A DNA stretch of 64,000 nt from Cladorrhinum sp. PSN259 (lineage: Eukaryota > Ascomycota > Sordariomycetes > Sordariales > Podosporaceae), in contig MU867119.1 in the NCBI GenBank assembly GCA_033725935.1, positions 62,001 to 126,000 of the forward strand, read 5' to 3'. The notes below the pieces were generated by a model. It saw only the letters and a program-made list of their open reading frames with translations. It made no database searches and was not told the DNA's origin. Below, one piece after another: positions 1 through 11,758 of this stretch (position 1 is the first letter of the stretch; each line of letters opens with the position of its first letter). The translations under genes and the position numbers were made by a program.

Positions 1-258
1 ATTCGAAAGTCCCGTTTATTAGTTTCTTTTCATTAACCGCCAAAGAAAGCTTTTAATGAGAAAAGAAATCATAAATTTACATGATCAAAAAAACTCGAAC
101 TTTGGTGTTCATTGTCGATTGTTTGTTAACCCCCTTTATTTATCAGATAGCTACATGCAAATCCCATTTATTATTCACTCCCATCCAATATGCCTACATA
201 ATCCCCCCAAAAAAAACGCCTTCCAAACCACCTACCTAATTCTTTTGAATTATAAAAA

Positions 259-3198
259 CTATGGTGTCGTGCTCGATTCTGAACTCTCTCCACCACCACC
301 GCCACCGCCATCTCCTCCTCCTCCGCCCGTATTCGCAGGTCCCGGGGGATCCCCCAGAGGCGTAGTCGACCTGGAAATTCTATGTCTTCTCCCGGTGACC
401 GGCTCTCCCGTTGATGCGTAGGATGCGGTGGACTGAGACGGCTGCCCGCCGCCTTGTTGCGATCCAGTCCCTGCTCCAGTTCCTGTTTGAGTCTGCGTTC
501 CTGTTCCTGTCCCTGTATTTGCTGCTCCACGTCTGGCGGCCGTCGCAGGCGCGCCGCCGGTACCCCCAATGTTGAACGGTGCTGGTGGTGTTGCCGCTGC
601 TCCTCGGCCTCTTCCCGTGCCCAAAAGCGCCGCAGCGTCGAAAGGTGGCGGCTGTCTGGCGGTGGTCCCAGCCGGTACCGTCCTTGTTGACGGCGGGCCC
701 GGGCGGTGAATAACGGTGGCAGGTTCGCTTGCACCCCTGCCGGTCGGTGCTCTGGTGGGAGTGGCATAATCGGGAGGGCCGTACCGCGACGCATCCCAAA
801 ACGGATCGGTCCTGCTAAACTCTCCCCGCCTGCTCCTTTCCTGTTCGGCCAGGTATCTGTCGCGGAGGGCCGGATCGGGTGCGATAATCTGAAAGATGGT
901 GGTCAGGAACTGGTTTTGTCTCTGCTTCTTTGCTTCGACCACGGCCCGGTGGGCTCTCTGCTGAGCCTCGATCTGCTCCGGGCTCGCATTGGGCAGAGGG
1001 GCCGGGGGCTCTGGGACCGTCTCCCACAGATCTGTTCCCGAGATGATGTTGAATTGCCTCCTGATCGAATCCCTGACGTTGTCTCCGAAATTCACGGGCC
1101 GGGCACCAACTGCTGGCACCGGCCTCACCGTCCCCCCCCTGCCCGCCCCGCCAGCTCCTTGAGTGTTACCGTGACCCACCGCGTTTTCTGGGGGAGTTGC
1201 ATAGTTGGTCGTACCAGAAACGTGACGTCCTCGACCAAACGGCGTAAGATGAGTTGCGGGATGACGGTCACCCAGTCCGGAATCACCAGACTGGGGCGGC
1301 GAGGGAGCTGCGTTGAGCAGGTTCTCGGCCTCCTCGCTGCTCCTCTGCAGATGGTTGATTCTGGCAGCCAGCCTCTTGAGACTCTCGCGCAGAGCAGCCT
1401 GGTTGGTCGACGTGTTTTGGATCGAGTTGAGGAGAGTTTCAAACTCGGCCAGGGCGGTGTCGAGCTCGATGGTGACCAGAGCCTGGTTCTGCTGGATGCC
1501 GTGCTGGGCCGAGCCGATGGCGTTGAACTCTCTCCTCACCGTCTGGAGGTCTTTCAGGATGGTCTGGTGGTACTTTTGTCTCGTGTTTTGCTGCGAGACG
1601 CGGATCCGAGCCAGGTTGGTGAGGAATCCCGAGACAGTGTTTGCCAGAGCATTGTCATCACCGCCCATTCCTGCTGCATTGCCAGGGCCAGCACCGGCAT
1701 CAACAGCCTTGAGATTGCGGCCGGTCCACGCGTGGTCCCAAAAGGTCACCATCGCATAGAACTTGATGAATGTGTGGAAATAGCCAAAGCCAATGGCAAG
1801 GGGAAAGTACAAAAAGTCACGGGGATGTCGCCACCAGTACCCCGACTGCTTGACGAGCTTGGCAAAGAGCATCCAGCCAAGGAGAAGCACTGTTCCGTGA
1901 TTCCGCGTGGGCACCCAACCGCGCAGGCGTGTCGTGTAGAGCTCGCTCCAGTGGAAGAAGTAGTACAGGCACAGGTCGGTGGGGATTGCAAAGTTGGTCA
2001 GGGCGCTGATGAAGACGGTGTACACGCTGATGGGATTGTATGCCCACACGGCTCTTTCGACGAAGAGGGAGCGCGGGTTGGAGCGCCAGGTGGTTCGGGC
2101 CCAGCGGGTGGCCTGTCCCAGGAACTTTTTGGCGTAGGGCGGGACCACGCCAATGGTGGTGGTGATCTCGGCGTCGTCCGTGTACTGGAACTTGAGCTTC
2201 CACCCTTTCTTGACCACGAAGCGCGTGTTGTAGTTGTCGTCGTCCGGGTTCAGGGGCCCAAACAGTCCAAAGAAGAACATCTCGTTGGCGTATCCCTCGA
2301 GGAACTCGGGCAGCTGGATGATCTCGGTCCGCAGGGCGCACGTGCGAGCCGAGATGACAAAGGCGCCGCCGTCGATGGCATTGGCCGCCCGGACTTCAAA
2401 GTTGTGTCTGTAGAGGTACATGGCCCCGATCAGGTTCCAGAATCGGCGATTGAAGCCGAGGTTCGGCAGCCGACGCACAGCCTTGTTGGTGCCAACCATG
2501 CCGACGGCGTCGTCTGCGTCAAAGGGCGCCAGCATCGCCCTCAGAAAGTTCCTCTTCCAAAATACGTGGTCGTCCAGCATGACGGTGATGGCCGTTGTGA
2601 CGCGGGGGATCATGAGGGCCACCTGCGCTCTCTTGCTGGCGACCGGGCTGCAGTCGACCAGAAAATTGATCTGCGGGAACTCGGCCTGGAAGGGTTGCAC
2701 GGCGGCCTCGGTGGCAGGCAGCCTGTTGCCGGCCGTGACAACAAAGATAGAATGGGGATTGTTCTCGCAGCAGGTCCGCAGGCACTCGGCAAAGTCTTCG
2801 CCGCCGGGATCGATGGTGGGGAGAATAACAGTGACATCCTCCGGGCCGTAGTAGGGATTGCGAGGAATCCGCGCAGGACGGTATATGAACCAACCAAACA
2901 GGTTGATCACGAACCGAGCATAGCGCCAGAGAAACAAAAGAGTGAACCAGAAAGTCCACTTGTCATCCCCCGCGAAATCTTCGATGGCAAAGAGTACCAC
3001 ATAGCATATAACACACCAAAGCCCAAAAAATCCTGCTTGCCCACTCGCGTTCCAACCTGCTCTGTTTGGCCGTTGGTAGACGGGGATTGGGTGAGGGTTC
3101 CGCCGGTTGGGTACAGGAGGCTTTGTTGTTGCAGTAGATTCAGCAGTGGTATTATTCTCTGGAGGCGGATGGGCGGTCTCAGCCTGTTGGTCTGCCAT
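259..3198 (-). CDS. GT2 polysaccharide synthase, Cps1-like
   Basis: One uninterrupted frame of 979 aa; the first ATG is at 3198. It is a membrane processive family 2 glycosyltransferase of the fungal Cps1/hyaluronan-synthase-like type, expected to polymerise a surface polysaccharide from a nucleotide sugar. Two helices lie at about residues 56-75 and 83-106. The catalytic domain (about 120-380) has VILPTID at 124-130, the DDH acidic motif at 209-211, TDDAE at 340-344 and QATRW (QxxRW) at 362-366. Further helices follow at about 387-410, 435-450 and 465-487. The C-terminal 450 residues are not catalytic: a Gln/Glu-rich possible coiled coil at about 540-640, then a Pro/Gly/Thr-rich low-complexity tail. 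The family is certain; the polymer made is unknown. Confidence 0.93.
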   Translation of the reverse strand: MADQQAETAHPPPENNTTAESTATTKPPVPNRRNPHPIPVYQRPNRAGWNASGQAGFFGLWCVICYVVLFAIEDFAGDDKWTFWFTLLFLWRYARFVINLFGWFIYRPARIPRNPYYGPEDVTVILPTIDPGGEDFAECLRTCCENNPHSIFVVTAGNRLPATEAAVQPFQAEFPQINFLVDCSPVASKRAQVALMIPRVTTAITVMLDDHVFWKRNFLRAMLAPFDADDAVGMVGTNKAVRRLPNLGFNRRFWNLIGAMYLYRHNFEVRAANAIDGGAFVISARTCALRTEIIQLPEFLEGYANEMFFFGLFGPLNPDDDNYNTRFVVKKGWKLKFQYTDDAEITTTIGVVPPYAKKFLGQATRWARTTWRSNPRSLFVERAVWAYNPISVYTVFISALTNFAIPTDLCLYYFFHWSELYTTRLRGWVPTRNHGTVLLLGWMLFAKLVKQSGYWWRHPRDFLYFPLAIGFGYFHTFIKFYAMVTFWDHAWTGRNLKAVDAGAGPGNAAGMGGDDNALANTVSGFLTNLARIRVSQQNTRQKYHQTILKDLQTVRREFNAIGSAQHGIQQNQALVTIELDTALAEFETLLNSIQNTSTNQAALRESLKRLAARINHLQRSSEEAENLLNAAPSPPQSGDSGLGDRHPATHLTPFGRGRHVSGTTNYATPPENAVGHGNTQGAGGAGRGGTVRPVPAVGARPVNFGDNVRDSIRRQFNIISGTDLWETVPEPPAPLPNASPEQIEAQQRAHRAVVEAKKQRQNQFLTTIFQIIAPDPALRDRYLAEQERSRRGEFSRTDPFWDASRYGPPDYATPTRAPTGRGASEPATVIHRPGPPSTRTVPAGTTARQPPPFDAAALLGTGRGRGAAATPPAPFNIGGTGGAPATAARRGAANTGTGTGTQTQTGTGAGTGSQQGGGQPSQSTASYASTGEPVTGRRHRISRSTTPLGDPPGPANTGGGGGDGGGGGGGESSESSTTP

Positions 3199-4205
3199 GG
3201 TGAACAATGTTTAATTCTGGCAGCTATACCTGTGCTACGATGCGGAAAGAAAACCCGGTAAACAACACACATGGTCTCCATCATCAACTAATATATTCTC
3301 TCCATCTCTTTTGCTTCATTATCCTTCCTGACGGCATGAAAGAGAACTCTTTTAGAGCCATTGCCGGTTGCGGGTTGCCGGCGGAGACGAGCTTCATTGT
3401 ATTCTCGAGAGCTGCAAGAGAAACGATCGTGTCAACAAGTGGTTATGTATCTCGATCAAAGAATTGTCTTCTTTGCCACTGGGCGTTGCCTTTATGGTGG
3501 GTGGCTGTTTCCGATCAAATCATCGAGGTCGTAGCTCCTGATGGGGACTTGAATGGTTATTACGGTCAGTTGTCTGCGATTGTTGTTATTATTTCTTGGG
3601 TACGTTTCGCTTTCCTTTGTCCGATATGGCTGCTAGTGTAAGCTCAAGTTGCAAGTATACTTGCGGAGCAACTCTTTGTTGGCATTTCGCAGACTACCTC
3701 AAATTGTACAATTTGAAAGAGTAAAAGTTTACCTTTGTTCACTGGCATTTCCCATTGATGGGCCGTCGTTGGGCGGCATCGTTGGCACATCTCATCTGTT
3801 TCCCGCGATGCACAACACGTAGTAACCAGAATGTCGGATCGGGAACCGAGCTCATTATCAGACCAAACTTGAAATACCCGCACGATAATTCACTAACAGA
3901 AATAATCATACGATGTGTTGGAAAATTGAGTTTCATGATTCGATTGTTGAGCGAACAAAGTCCATTTTTTTACTTTGGGGAACACAGACTTGAAGACAAC
4001 ACCGGAATACAATATCGAGCACTTCGGAAATAAACCAATAAATTCTGCTACAGTATTACCTTATTGTATAGCACAAAACCAAACCAGCCCACGACCGACC
4101 TCCAGTAAAATCCCCCCCTTTTTTTCTCTTTCCAAGTCTAGACTTTTTAGTTCCAACACAAAACGCTTGAACGCTTCACTCCAGTCACAAAATCGTTACT
4201 ATGCC
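3199..4205. other. Intergenic, GT2 promoter and MFS 3' flank
   Basis: No convincing gene. The left part is the presumed 5' flank of the GT2 gene, with pyrimidine-rich tracts; the right part follows the MFS stop codon. Short open frames here have no recognisable composition or domain. Confidence 0.6.
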
Positions 4206-6339
4206 TCAACAACTTACCCTGTCCATCTCCGCCCTTCCCAACCTCTCCATCCTTTCAGCCCTCCACTTCTCCCCATAAACCCGCTGCAAAACCATCAAGG
4301 GGCTCGTGAGAGCCGCCACGCAAGCAAACACAAGAAACGTAATTCCCGCCCCGATCTGGTCGATGATAAACTGCACTCCCGCCACCCCGACGGCACCTAG
4401 CGCGCACCTCATGAGATTATTCACCGCCGTAGCGCTCGCGCTCGCGCCGGGATACAAATCCACCATCAAGGCGCTGTTCTGCGTAAACACGGCCGTGGCA
4501 GTGAAGGCAATCGCGAACTGCAAGACCAAGGGCAGCACCATCCCTTTCTTGTCTTGCAAAAGGGGGGAGCTGATGGCGAATCCGTATCCCGCTACCGCCC
4601 CGACGAAGAGGACGATCAGGTACCAGCTCGATCTTAGCCGCGCCCTACTGACGGGGAAATCCGCCAGCTTCTTGCGGTTTAGCGGGACGGAAGCCGAGAG
4701 GTGGTGTTCTCTGCGGTAGGCATCTTCGACGATCCGGTAGTCCCTGTCGAGCAATTTTCCCGTGACGTACGATCCGCTCACGCACGCCGCGCCGTTGGGC
4801 AAAAAGATCAGTCCGACTTGCAGGTCCGACAGGTGAAATCGGGGCTGGAACAGGGCGGTGGTTGAGGAGGTGACCATGCTCCAGATCGTGTAGACCACTC
4901 CGCCGAATAACAGCGTCACGAAGACGTCCTTCTCGAATAGAAATCGTAACGGCGACAAAATGGCGGCTAGACTTAGTTTCTTGGGTTGCGGTTGACCTAC
5001 CCTTTCACCTCCTGGGTTTTGCGTAGTATTCCAATGCTTGCGTAAATGTTTGGAGACGAGCGGTCGGTTAATGCCCTCCAAGGGAACTGATCCATCCCCG
5101 GCTATGCATCGCAATGTTTCCGGCAGGAAAAGGAAGATGAGCATCAGAGAGACGGAGCCCAGGATGACGAGGAACCAAAAGATGGCGTGGAACCCAAAGA
5201 ACTGGGTGATGATGCCGCCTATGACCGGGCCGATTGACTGGCCGAGCATCCGGATGCCGCCGAAGCTGCCCATGTAGCCGCCGCGCTCTTTCGGGGTCGT
5301 GATGTCGCCTATTACTCCTGCTCCTGTTTTTTTTTTTTTAAAAAAAAAATGTCAGAGAAAATACCAAGTGTTGGTGTTTGTGTGGGAGAAAAAAAAGGGG
5401 TAAGTAAAGGGGTAGGGCTTGGCGTAAACAACACCCACCAATCCAACACCAACCCAACACACCCAAATCAACAACAATAAAATGATCAAGGGAAATCTAA
5501 CAACTTACCAACGGAAATAGTAGCTGCCCCTCCAAAGCTCTGCAGCGCCCTGAACACCATCAAGCTTCCAAAACTCTGGCTCAAAGCAAGTCCCACATTC
5601 GCAATCAAGTAAACAACAAAGGTACCCAAAAACGTCAGTCGTCGTCCTCTGGTATCGCTCAGAGGGCCCCAGAAGGATGGCGCCAGGCCTTGCACGGCCA
5701 TGTAGATCGTTATCGTTAGGGAGAGGGTTGATGGGGGTGTGTGGGTGTGCTGAAATTATCAGTTAGTGGTTGTGTTCAACAATTGGTTGGTTGGGTGAGT
5801 AGAAAGAAGAGGAGTGTTAAATAGTAAAGGGGTAGAACTAAGAGCAGTAGCAACAAGTAAAGGGCAAGTACTAGCGATGAGTATGGAATTTTATGAGAGA
5901 GAAAAAAAGTACACACCAAAGAAATAGCACCCAACGCCGGGAAATAAATATTACTGCTCAGCGGACTGAACAGCCCCGCCAGAGACACGATCCAAACAAT
6001 GTACCATTTTTCGCGCCGGGAAAAGACGTGGTACGGTGGTGCTTCTTGTTCATGTTCGTGCCTCTCACTGCTCAAGTTCTTTTCTTGTTCGGAGGCTGAA
6101 GAAGAAGGTTTTTGGATACCTGACGAGGACTCGGAGGAGGGGAGGGTGATTTCGAGGGTTTGGCCTTCTGAGATGTCCTTGATGTCCTTGGGTGGTTTGC
6201 CTGGGGAGTATGGGTTGTCGTAGTGATTGGTATCGAGCGTTGGTAGTACATTCGGAGACTTTGTGCTGGTTGCAGCAGCCGTGCTTAGGCTGGGTCCGTC
6301 ATCTCGTATGTAGAGATTCTGGTCGGGAGTGTTTGCCAT
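4206..6339 (-). CDS. MFS drug:H+ antiporter (DHA1, Qdr-like)
   Basis: Three exons: 6339-5917, 5749-5509 and 5323-4206, 593 aa. Introns are GT-AG: GTGTGT donor with TTTCAG acceptor, and GTAAGT donor with a T/A-tract acceptor. Residues 1 to about 115 are a hydrophilic cytosolic tail rich in Ser, Pro and Glu. The helix 1 region (FSPLSSNIYFPAL) and the helix 2-3 loop GPLSDTRGRR (MFS motif A) are typical of 12-helix DHA1 exporters of the quinidine/polyamine resistance group. It probably exports small cationic compounds across the plasma membrane; the substrate cannot be told from sequence. A GTAAGT follows just before the stop, so a short extra 3' exon is conceivable. The last intron holds a T13A10 homopolymer (5327-5349). 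Confidence 0.9.
5327..5349. repeat. T13A10 homopolymer junction
   Basis: Thirteen T followed by ten A inside the third-exon acceptor side of the MFS gene. The splice acceptor CAG of that intron, read on the minus strand, lies immediately beside it. The run length may be a sequencing error. Confidence 0.85.
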
Positions 6340-8399
6340 CGCGTCAAAGTGTTGGTGTGCTGATAATGATATGTTAAAGAGGAAAACTAATGTGAAGATG
6401 TTATCAGCGGAAAAGAACGACACTGATACCATGCAGCAGGATGATATAAATGAAAGGATAAAAGGAAACTGTACTGTCTTGACATGCTCCAGACCAGCTA
6501 GAAGGAGACAACGAGACGGAGGAGAAACAAAATATGTTTCTACCTCTCCGTTTTCTTGTTCAGAAAGGCGTGCAGTGACAGGTCGCCATTTTTGCGTGCG
6601 TAAGGCAAGAGGAGGTCCATGGCCCAGTCTAGGTTGTGTGTGTCTGTGGAGCACATCAATTGGCTGAGGCAAAAAGGGAAACAGAAACATGAGTTGGGAA
6701 CCTTCCATTTTGCCAAGATTGCTGGAAGGGATCAAGATGGATTGAACAGCACTTCGGGCGTAAGAGTGAGCTACGCTTCTGCCAACGGCCCGGGGTACAG
6801 CGCTAGTGTGCGGTTTATTAGGGTGCCTGGGAGAGGGAAACGGCTTTGGGTATATGGGTCGTGCATACGAGATGATCATTTTTGCGTACCTAGGTACGAT
6901 GACAACGGACTGTGAATCGTACTGTGTCCCGTCTCGATAGATGTGTGTCCTTCCTTGAATATAGAAGAAGCGTTAAGATTGTTTTACTTGGGTTCTTTCT
7001 GTCGATGGGATTCCCTCCAGGAGGAGTTTTCCTCCATCGACTGTTGCCAATCTGGCAGCGGCCGAGACGAGACGAAAGGAACTCAGGGCAGATCAGGGAG
7101 TCCCAGTCCAGAGGTGTGCATCCAAGCTCCGAGAAAGCTTATCGTGCATGGTCCGCTACACGAGTACAGACGAACGCTTTGATCTTTGATGTCATTGAAC
7201 ATTCCATATGTTCCAGACTGTGTCCCTGAGAGTTATCACTTCCATGTCACGGTGAACCTGATTTTTAGATGGCATTTCTGTCCCTTTGGTAACGTCAGTT
7301 TGGCTTTGAATTGGAACTCGCCATGTTGGATGCCGGTGTTCGCGCCGTGTCAGTAGTGGCGCAACAGTCCCACCAGACTGTGTTGCCCCGTTGCAACAAT
7401 TCTGAGGCTTACTCAGTTAACGGCGAACAGGAACACGCCTGATTCAGTCAGTTCAACTTGGTTCTTTCAACGATGACCATGACGTTTCCTCGGTCGTGCA
7501 CTAATTGGGATCAACTACGGTAACCACTTTAGCTCTTATAGAGTCTGATAACTTGAAAGCTGAATTTCTGTTTCGACTTCTCACGGCTTCTAAATAAATG
7601 CCATATCTCGGTCGGATGCTCTTCTCTTCCTTTCCGGGCGTCGTCGAAGTTGGATAGACTTTACACCTCCCATCGTGATCGACGGCAGCACGTCACACAA
7701 GACGAGAACCAAAAGAATCTCTATCAGAGACGGCCGGGAATGAAAACCTTATCGAGATCTCGACCGCTGTTACGGTGCCCCGGAGTTTTGGGCCGCGCCG
7801 GGCTTGGCATACCCGTTAAAGCCCCACATTTTCGAATCCAGTGCCGGCGTATGGATCCACCTTCCGGCATCTGGACGGCTTTCAAAGTAACAATTATGAC
7901 CATGTGTTAATACACATCGTCGGGTGTATGGAGACGACGGTATCACCGTTTAGCGTTGTTCCGTGGCTCTGAAGTAACACAAAGAAAGAACGGCCGAGGG
8001 TTGACCGAGCCAGTCCCGCCGCGCTGGGAAGGAATCCATGGCCGACCAGTGTTGTTATTGGAGGCCCAAGTGAGCATGTGATGGGAAATACATGCTGAAA
8101 AGAACTGTCAGATTTAACCGGCAGACGCCAAAACTCCGCTGACATGCATTCCATATGCAACAATGCTACACTATCGAACCCGCTGTCAGTTTTGTCACTG
8201 ATTCCATGCGTTCCAAGAATTAAAAGCCAATACGCTACTTCCGTGGGTTTATCCCTTCTTGTTTCCCAACTTCCAAAAATGCATGTCTGACGCCAAAAAC
8301 CATGCATGCTACAATTAGTATAGATCCATTCCATTTAATCATCCTTATTTCGCCGCCGAAGTGGTGCCTCTCGGAGTTTTTGGACTTCATGACCTCGTT
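6340..8399. other. Intergenic, 2.06 kb, MFS promoter side
   Basis: Only short frames without domains, on either strand. The frame at 7894-8334 (minus) has no ATG-supported start of interest, no compositional bias of a gene and no splice partner. Presumed promoter of the MFS exporter and 3' flank of the next gene. Confidence 0.6.
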
Positions 8400-9780
8400 C
8401 TAACGCGAAAGCGGCCCTTGCTGCTTGTACTGCATCCTCCTCAATGACATCCACATGCTCGGACGATCATGTTCCCTCGTCTTGGGATTATACCACGCCA
8501 ATACATCTACCACCAGGTACGCTCTAGGCGTCTCAATCTCAACCAAACCTGAAACCGCAAAACATCCCCTTGGAGGGTCCGGTCGAATAGGCTTCCAAAC
8601 CTGAGCGTACTTTTTTCTGAATTCCTCCCACAGCCCACCAGGGCCGGGATTTTGTCCCAACAACACATCGGCGGGCGTTCCCCTGCCATTTCCGCTCTGG
8701 TTGGCAGCAGATGGCCTTTGGGGGAGAGCGGGTGATTTGGCGGTGGGAGCTGGGGCCGCATTCGTGGGGGCATTACCAGCAGCGGACATGGCGCTTGGGT
8801 CCCTCACCTCCTCTGGTCTCTTGGTGGCCTGTTGTCTCATACGTTCCAGGACCCTTTGGACGTCGGGGTTATGGGATGTCGGGAGTGGTGATGGAGGACC
8901 GGAGGTGGGTGGAGGATGATTAGAGTCATCAACATCGAAACCAACATATCTTGCAACTTGCGCTAATTGTTGCGAAACAAAAGTCTTTCCAACTGCCCAG
9001 ACTGAAATGGCGACAGGCTGCGGCCAAAACACACGTTCCCATAGTTTTGCGGTTGCTGAATCGACATCCTCGGAGGCAAGCGATATCGATTCGTCGGTGA
9101 TAAGGATTCCGGTCCTTTGGTACTCTGGCGGGGCTTTATAAGGGAAATCGAGATCCATCCAGTACCGCCTTATCTTCATATCCTTTCCAAATTTAAAACC
9201 GAGTATTGGGTTCTTTTCGACAGCCCGAAATACGGTATTCGCCGTTTCCTCTGTATACAGTTAGTAAATTGTCCATCACAGTTCCTGTAAGAAAGCAACT
9301 CACGGCGAATTTTGTTCAACAATGCCCGGTCCTTGGATATGCGAACAAACTCCTGCCATTCAGGGTCCCTTCCAGTGTATGGTTGCGGATCAAACTTCTC
9401 CAAAGTCAAAGGAAAAGGAATGAAAAGCAACACTTCCTCCTCCCCATCGTTCTTGGCTATCTGTCTTCTTCGTTCCTCTTCGAGCTCCTCTGCGTGTTCA
9501 TCCCAAAACTTCTGAAATGGGGCCAAGATGACTTTGTCGACGACCTGAATAACGATGAACGATTTAATAATGAAACCACTAGACACTTATTAGCACCATG
9601 CACGAATCATATGTAGTGGGGTGGTGGCGCTGGATCGTACAGGAATCGGAACCTTCTCCTCGGCTTTAGCCTCACTCTTTCTACCCGAACAACCTGCCCC
9701 GCGGGTATTGTCGAGGTCGTGTTTGACCTGAGTGGGAGGGGAAAAGTGGTCGGTTTTCGGAATCGGAATAGGCGTAACAT
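8400..9780 (-). CDS. Conserved fungal protein, basic N-terminus, one helix
   Basis: Proposed exons 9780-9641, 9578-9304 and 9250-8400, 421 aa. The second intron is excellent (GTGAGT donor, TTACTAAC branch, ACAG acceptor, 53 nt). The first (GTACGA donor, GCTAAT branch, TCTAG acceptor, 62 nt) is the best of a few options and the least certain. The N-terminus is Arg-rich with no acidic residues for about 30 positions, like a mitochondrial presequence, and is followed by a hydrophobic stretch (IIKSFIVIQVV). The middle has YTGRDPEWQEF and MKIRRYWMDLDFPYKAPPEY, the C-terminus PPRGCFAVSGLVEIETPRAY and YNPKTREHDRPSM. I recognise this as a conserved protein of filamentous ascomycetes without assigned function. 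Location is inference. An in-frame ATG upstream at 9885 is possible. Confidence 0.75.
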
Positions 9781-10435
9781 GATGGCGATTGTTGCGGCGC
9801 GCCTCGACGGCGGCCAAGGGAATAGTGGGTGGTGGTTGTGGTGGAGGGGGCACGACGGCTGTCGCGAAGGATGGATGATGCGCAAATGGGATATCCGGCC
9901 GCGATCGAGTCGATTTGCGATTTATTAATTACCGGGGTACGTATGCCGAAGATGGAAGCCCTCGGTGCCTGAAGATGGGCTTATGCTGTCGGGGACCTTG
10001 TGCGACAAGAGCGGGTTAGAATGCCGTCCGCGCGTGTCGTCTAGACATGAAACTCGGTGGTGATAATTATTTGCTTTCCAGCAGGTTCTCAGTTCCCAGA
10101 AGATCGAATCCTTGTCCACACCTTTTTTGGCGGCACAGAGGGTCCAGTTTGGCAGTTCAGGTTCGCATCATTAAGACCGGCTTCGGTGGGCGAATAAGCA
10201 CGGACCATGCATCACCTGGAACCTGGAAGTTGTTGCGTTTCGCGCTGCCGCTTGCTGCTGCGCCAGCCAGCCGTAACTGCAGGGGTGTTGGTTCCAGCAC
10301 CGCTGGAGCAGCTCCAACGTCAGTGGACGGGAATCGGAGACAAACAAGCAAACAAGCAAACAAACCTTCTTTTGTCTCCCACTTCCATTACCTTGCCATC
10401 GCAGTAAAGTACTGGCAACCCCATAAATCATCACC
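9781..10435. promoter_or_regulatory. Divergent promoter region, 655 bp
   Basis: Lies between the starts of the minus-strand conserved protein and the plus-strand Vps3844 gene. It holds a short CAAACAAG-type repeat around 10338-10366, close to the Vps3844 start. No TATA box is clear. Confidence 0.5.
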
Positions 10436-11758
10436 ATGAGGCTCATTGCGGGCCTGACAGCAGCAGCCCTGTCTGGGCTTGCCGTCGGTGCGAGCCAGCA
10501 GAGCGCCGATGTCTACATCTTGTCATCGAACCAACAGAGCTCAACCGGCAACATACCCAGCATCCCCAAAGAAGTTGCCCGTCACATCCTGCTTCAAAGA
10601 GCAAGTTATTCTCTCAATTGAGCTTGTAGTTATCCCCCAAGCTAACTCTTTATTAGACATCCAGGCAGCCATACGGAAGCGACCTGCGCGACATCCCCGA
10701 CTCGATAAACACCGAAACCGTCGTCAGCCACCTCGCGAGATTCGGCAAGACACCAGAGCCTCTCTTCAGCCAAAATAGCCAAGACGACAATCCGGAAACA
10801 TCACAGCTCGTTCTCATCTTCGAGGGTGTTGATCCCCAAGATAATGATGAATTCAAATACGCGCTCGGCATGGAAGGGCATCGCGCCGCATTCACAGTCT
10901 CGGATCCTCCCTCAGCAGCAGCCAACAAGAACTTGATGACTCTCTTCCAGCACTTGGGCGTCGCATCAACTACCCAAGAATGCGACCCGTACAGAGTAAT
11001 CAATCCATTCGACGATGGCTGCTGGACTGGTTCTTCCTTAGTCGTCAAGTACGACCTTGAAAATGTATTGTTTCCCCTCGGCTTCTTGCCCCTCTCCATC
11101 TTGCCGGTACTGACGCTCCCGCCTTCAGACTCCAGAAGCACTTAGAATCTTCCAAGTCTCCCTCCCCCACGTCCTCAAATTTGTGTCGAACTCGGACCTC
11201 GAGGTCCTCCTCTTGCTTCTCCCCGAATCATCCCGCAACTCCAAGCTCTCAGCATGGAGTACTCGCGCTGCCTCGGATCTTAAGCGCCGAAACTTTGCCG
11301 AAGCAGTCATGACAGACTTTGACTCGTTTGCTCCCACCGCATCCCCCAACACCAACACCCTCTCCCGCGCCCCCAAGGTCCCCCAAAAGAAGATACTCCC
11401 CTGCTACCAAACCCTCTCGGCATGCACAAACGCAACCGACAGCTGCTCTGGTCATGGCGAGTGCACAAACAAGTATGGAAAAGACGATGAAGAGGGAATC
11501 AAAGCCTGCTTCACTTGCAAGTGCATGGCCACCGTTGTCAGCAGAGGGGACGAGGCGAATGGTAAGGGGAAGAAGACTATCCATTGGGGAGGAAATGCCT
11601 GTCAAAAGAAGGATATCAGTGTCCAGTTTTGGTTGCTTGCTGGCTTCACTATTTTCATTATTGGCGCCGTGAGCTTTGCGATTACCTTGTTGTTTAATGT
11701 TGGTCAGGAGGAGTTGCCCGGTGTTATCGGTGCTGGTGTCAGCAGGGGAAGTAAGTAA
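10436..11758 (+). CDS. Vps3844-family vacuolar sorting membrane protein
   Basis: Exons 10436-10600, 10657-11064 and 11129-11758, 400 aa. The first residues form a signal peptide (MRLIAGLTAAALSGLAVGA). The lumenal part runs to about residue 340 and ends in a Cys-rich EGF-like stretch with CSGHGEC and CFTCKC. One helix follows (FWLLAGFTIFIIGAVSFAITLLF), then a short tail. This matches the fungal DUF3844/Vps3844 architecture, type I membrane proteins linked to vacuolar or ER sorting. Intron 1 is GC-AG: GCAAGT donor, GCTAAC branch, TTATTAG acceptor, 56 nt. Only this choice keeps the downstream frame without stops and joins LLQR to TSRQPYG. Intron 2 is GT-AG (64 nt). The precise role is not established. 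Confidence 0.9.
10601..10656 (+). other. GC-AG intron
   Basis: 56 nt intron with GCAAGT at its 5' end, GCTAAC at 10641-10646 and TAG at 10654-10656. The only GT nearby (10605) would shift the frame relative to the next exon. Confidence 0.8.

Noticed and set aside
706..3261. 851 aa open frame on the plus strand opposite the GT2 gene
   Set aside because: It lies wholly antisense to a clear GT2 gene. Its composition follows from the GC-rich codons of the other strand and it shows no domain.
7894..8334. 146 aa minus-strand frame
   Set aside because: No domain, no splice partner, and codon use unlike the neighbouring genes.
10605..10656. GT donor at 10605 for intron 1 of the Vps3844 gene
   Set aside because: It gives phase 1 against an exon that needs phase 0, so the frame breaks.
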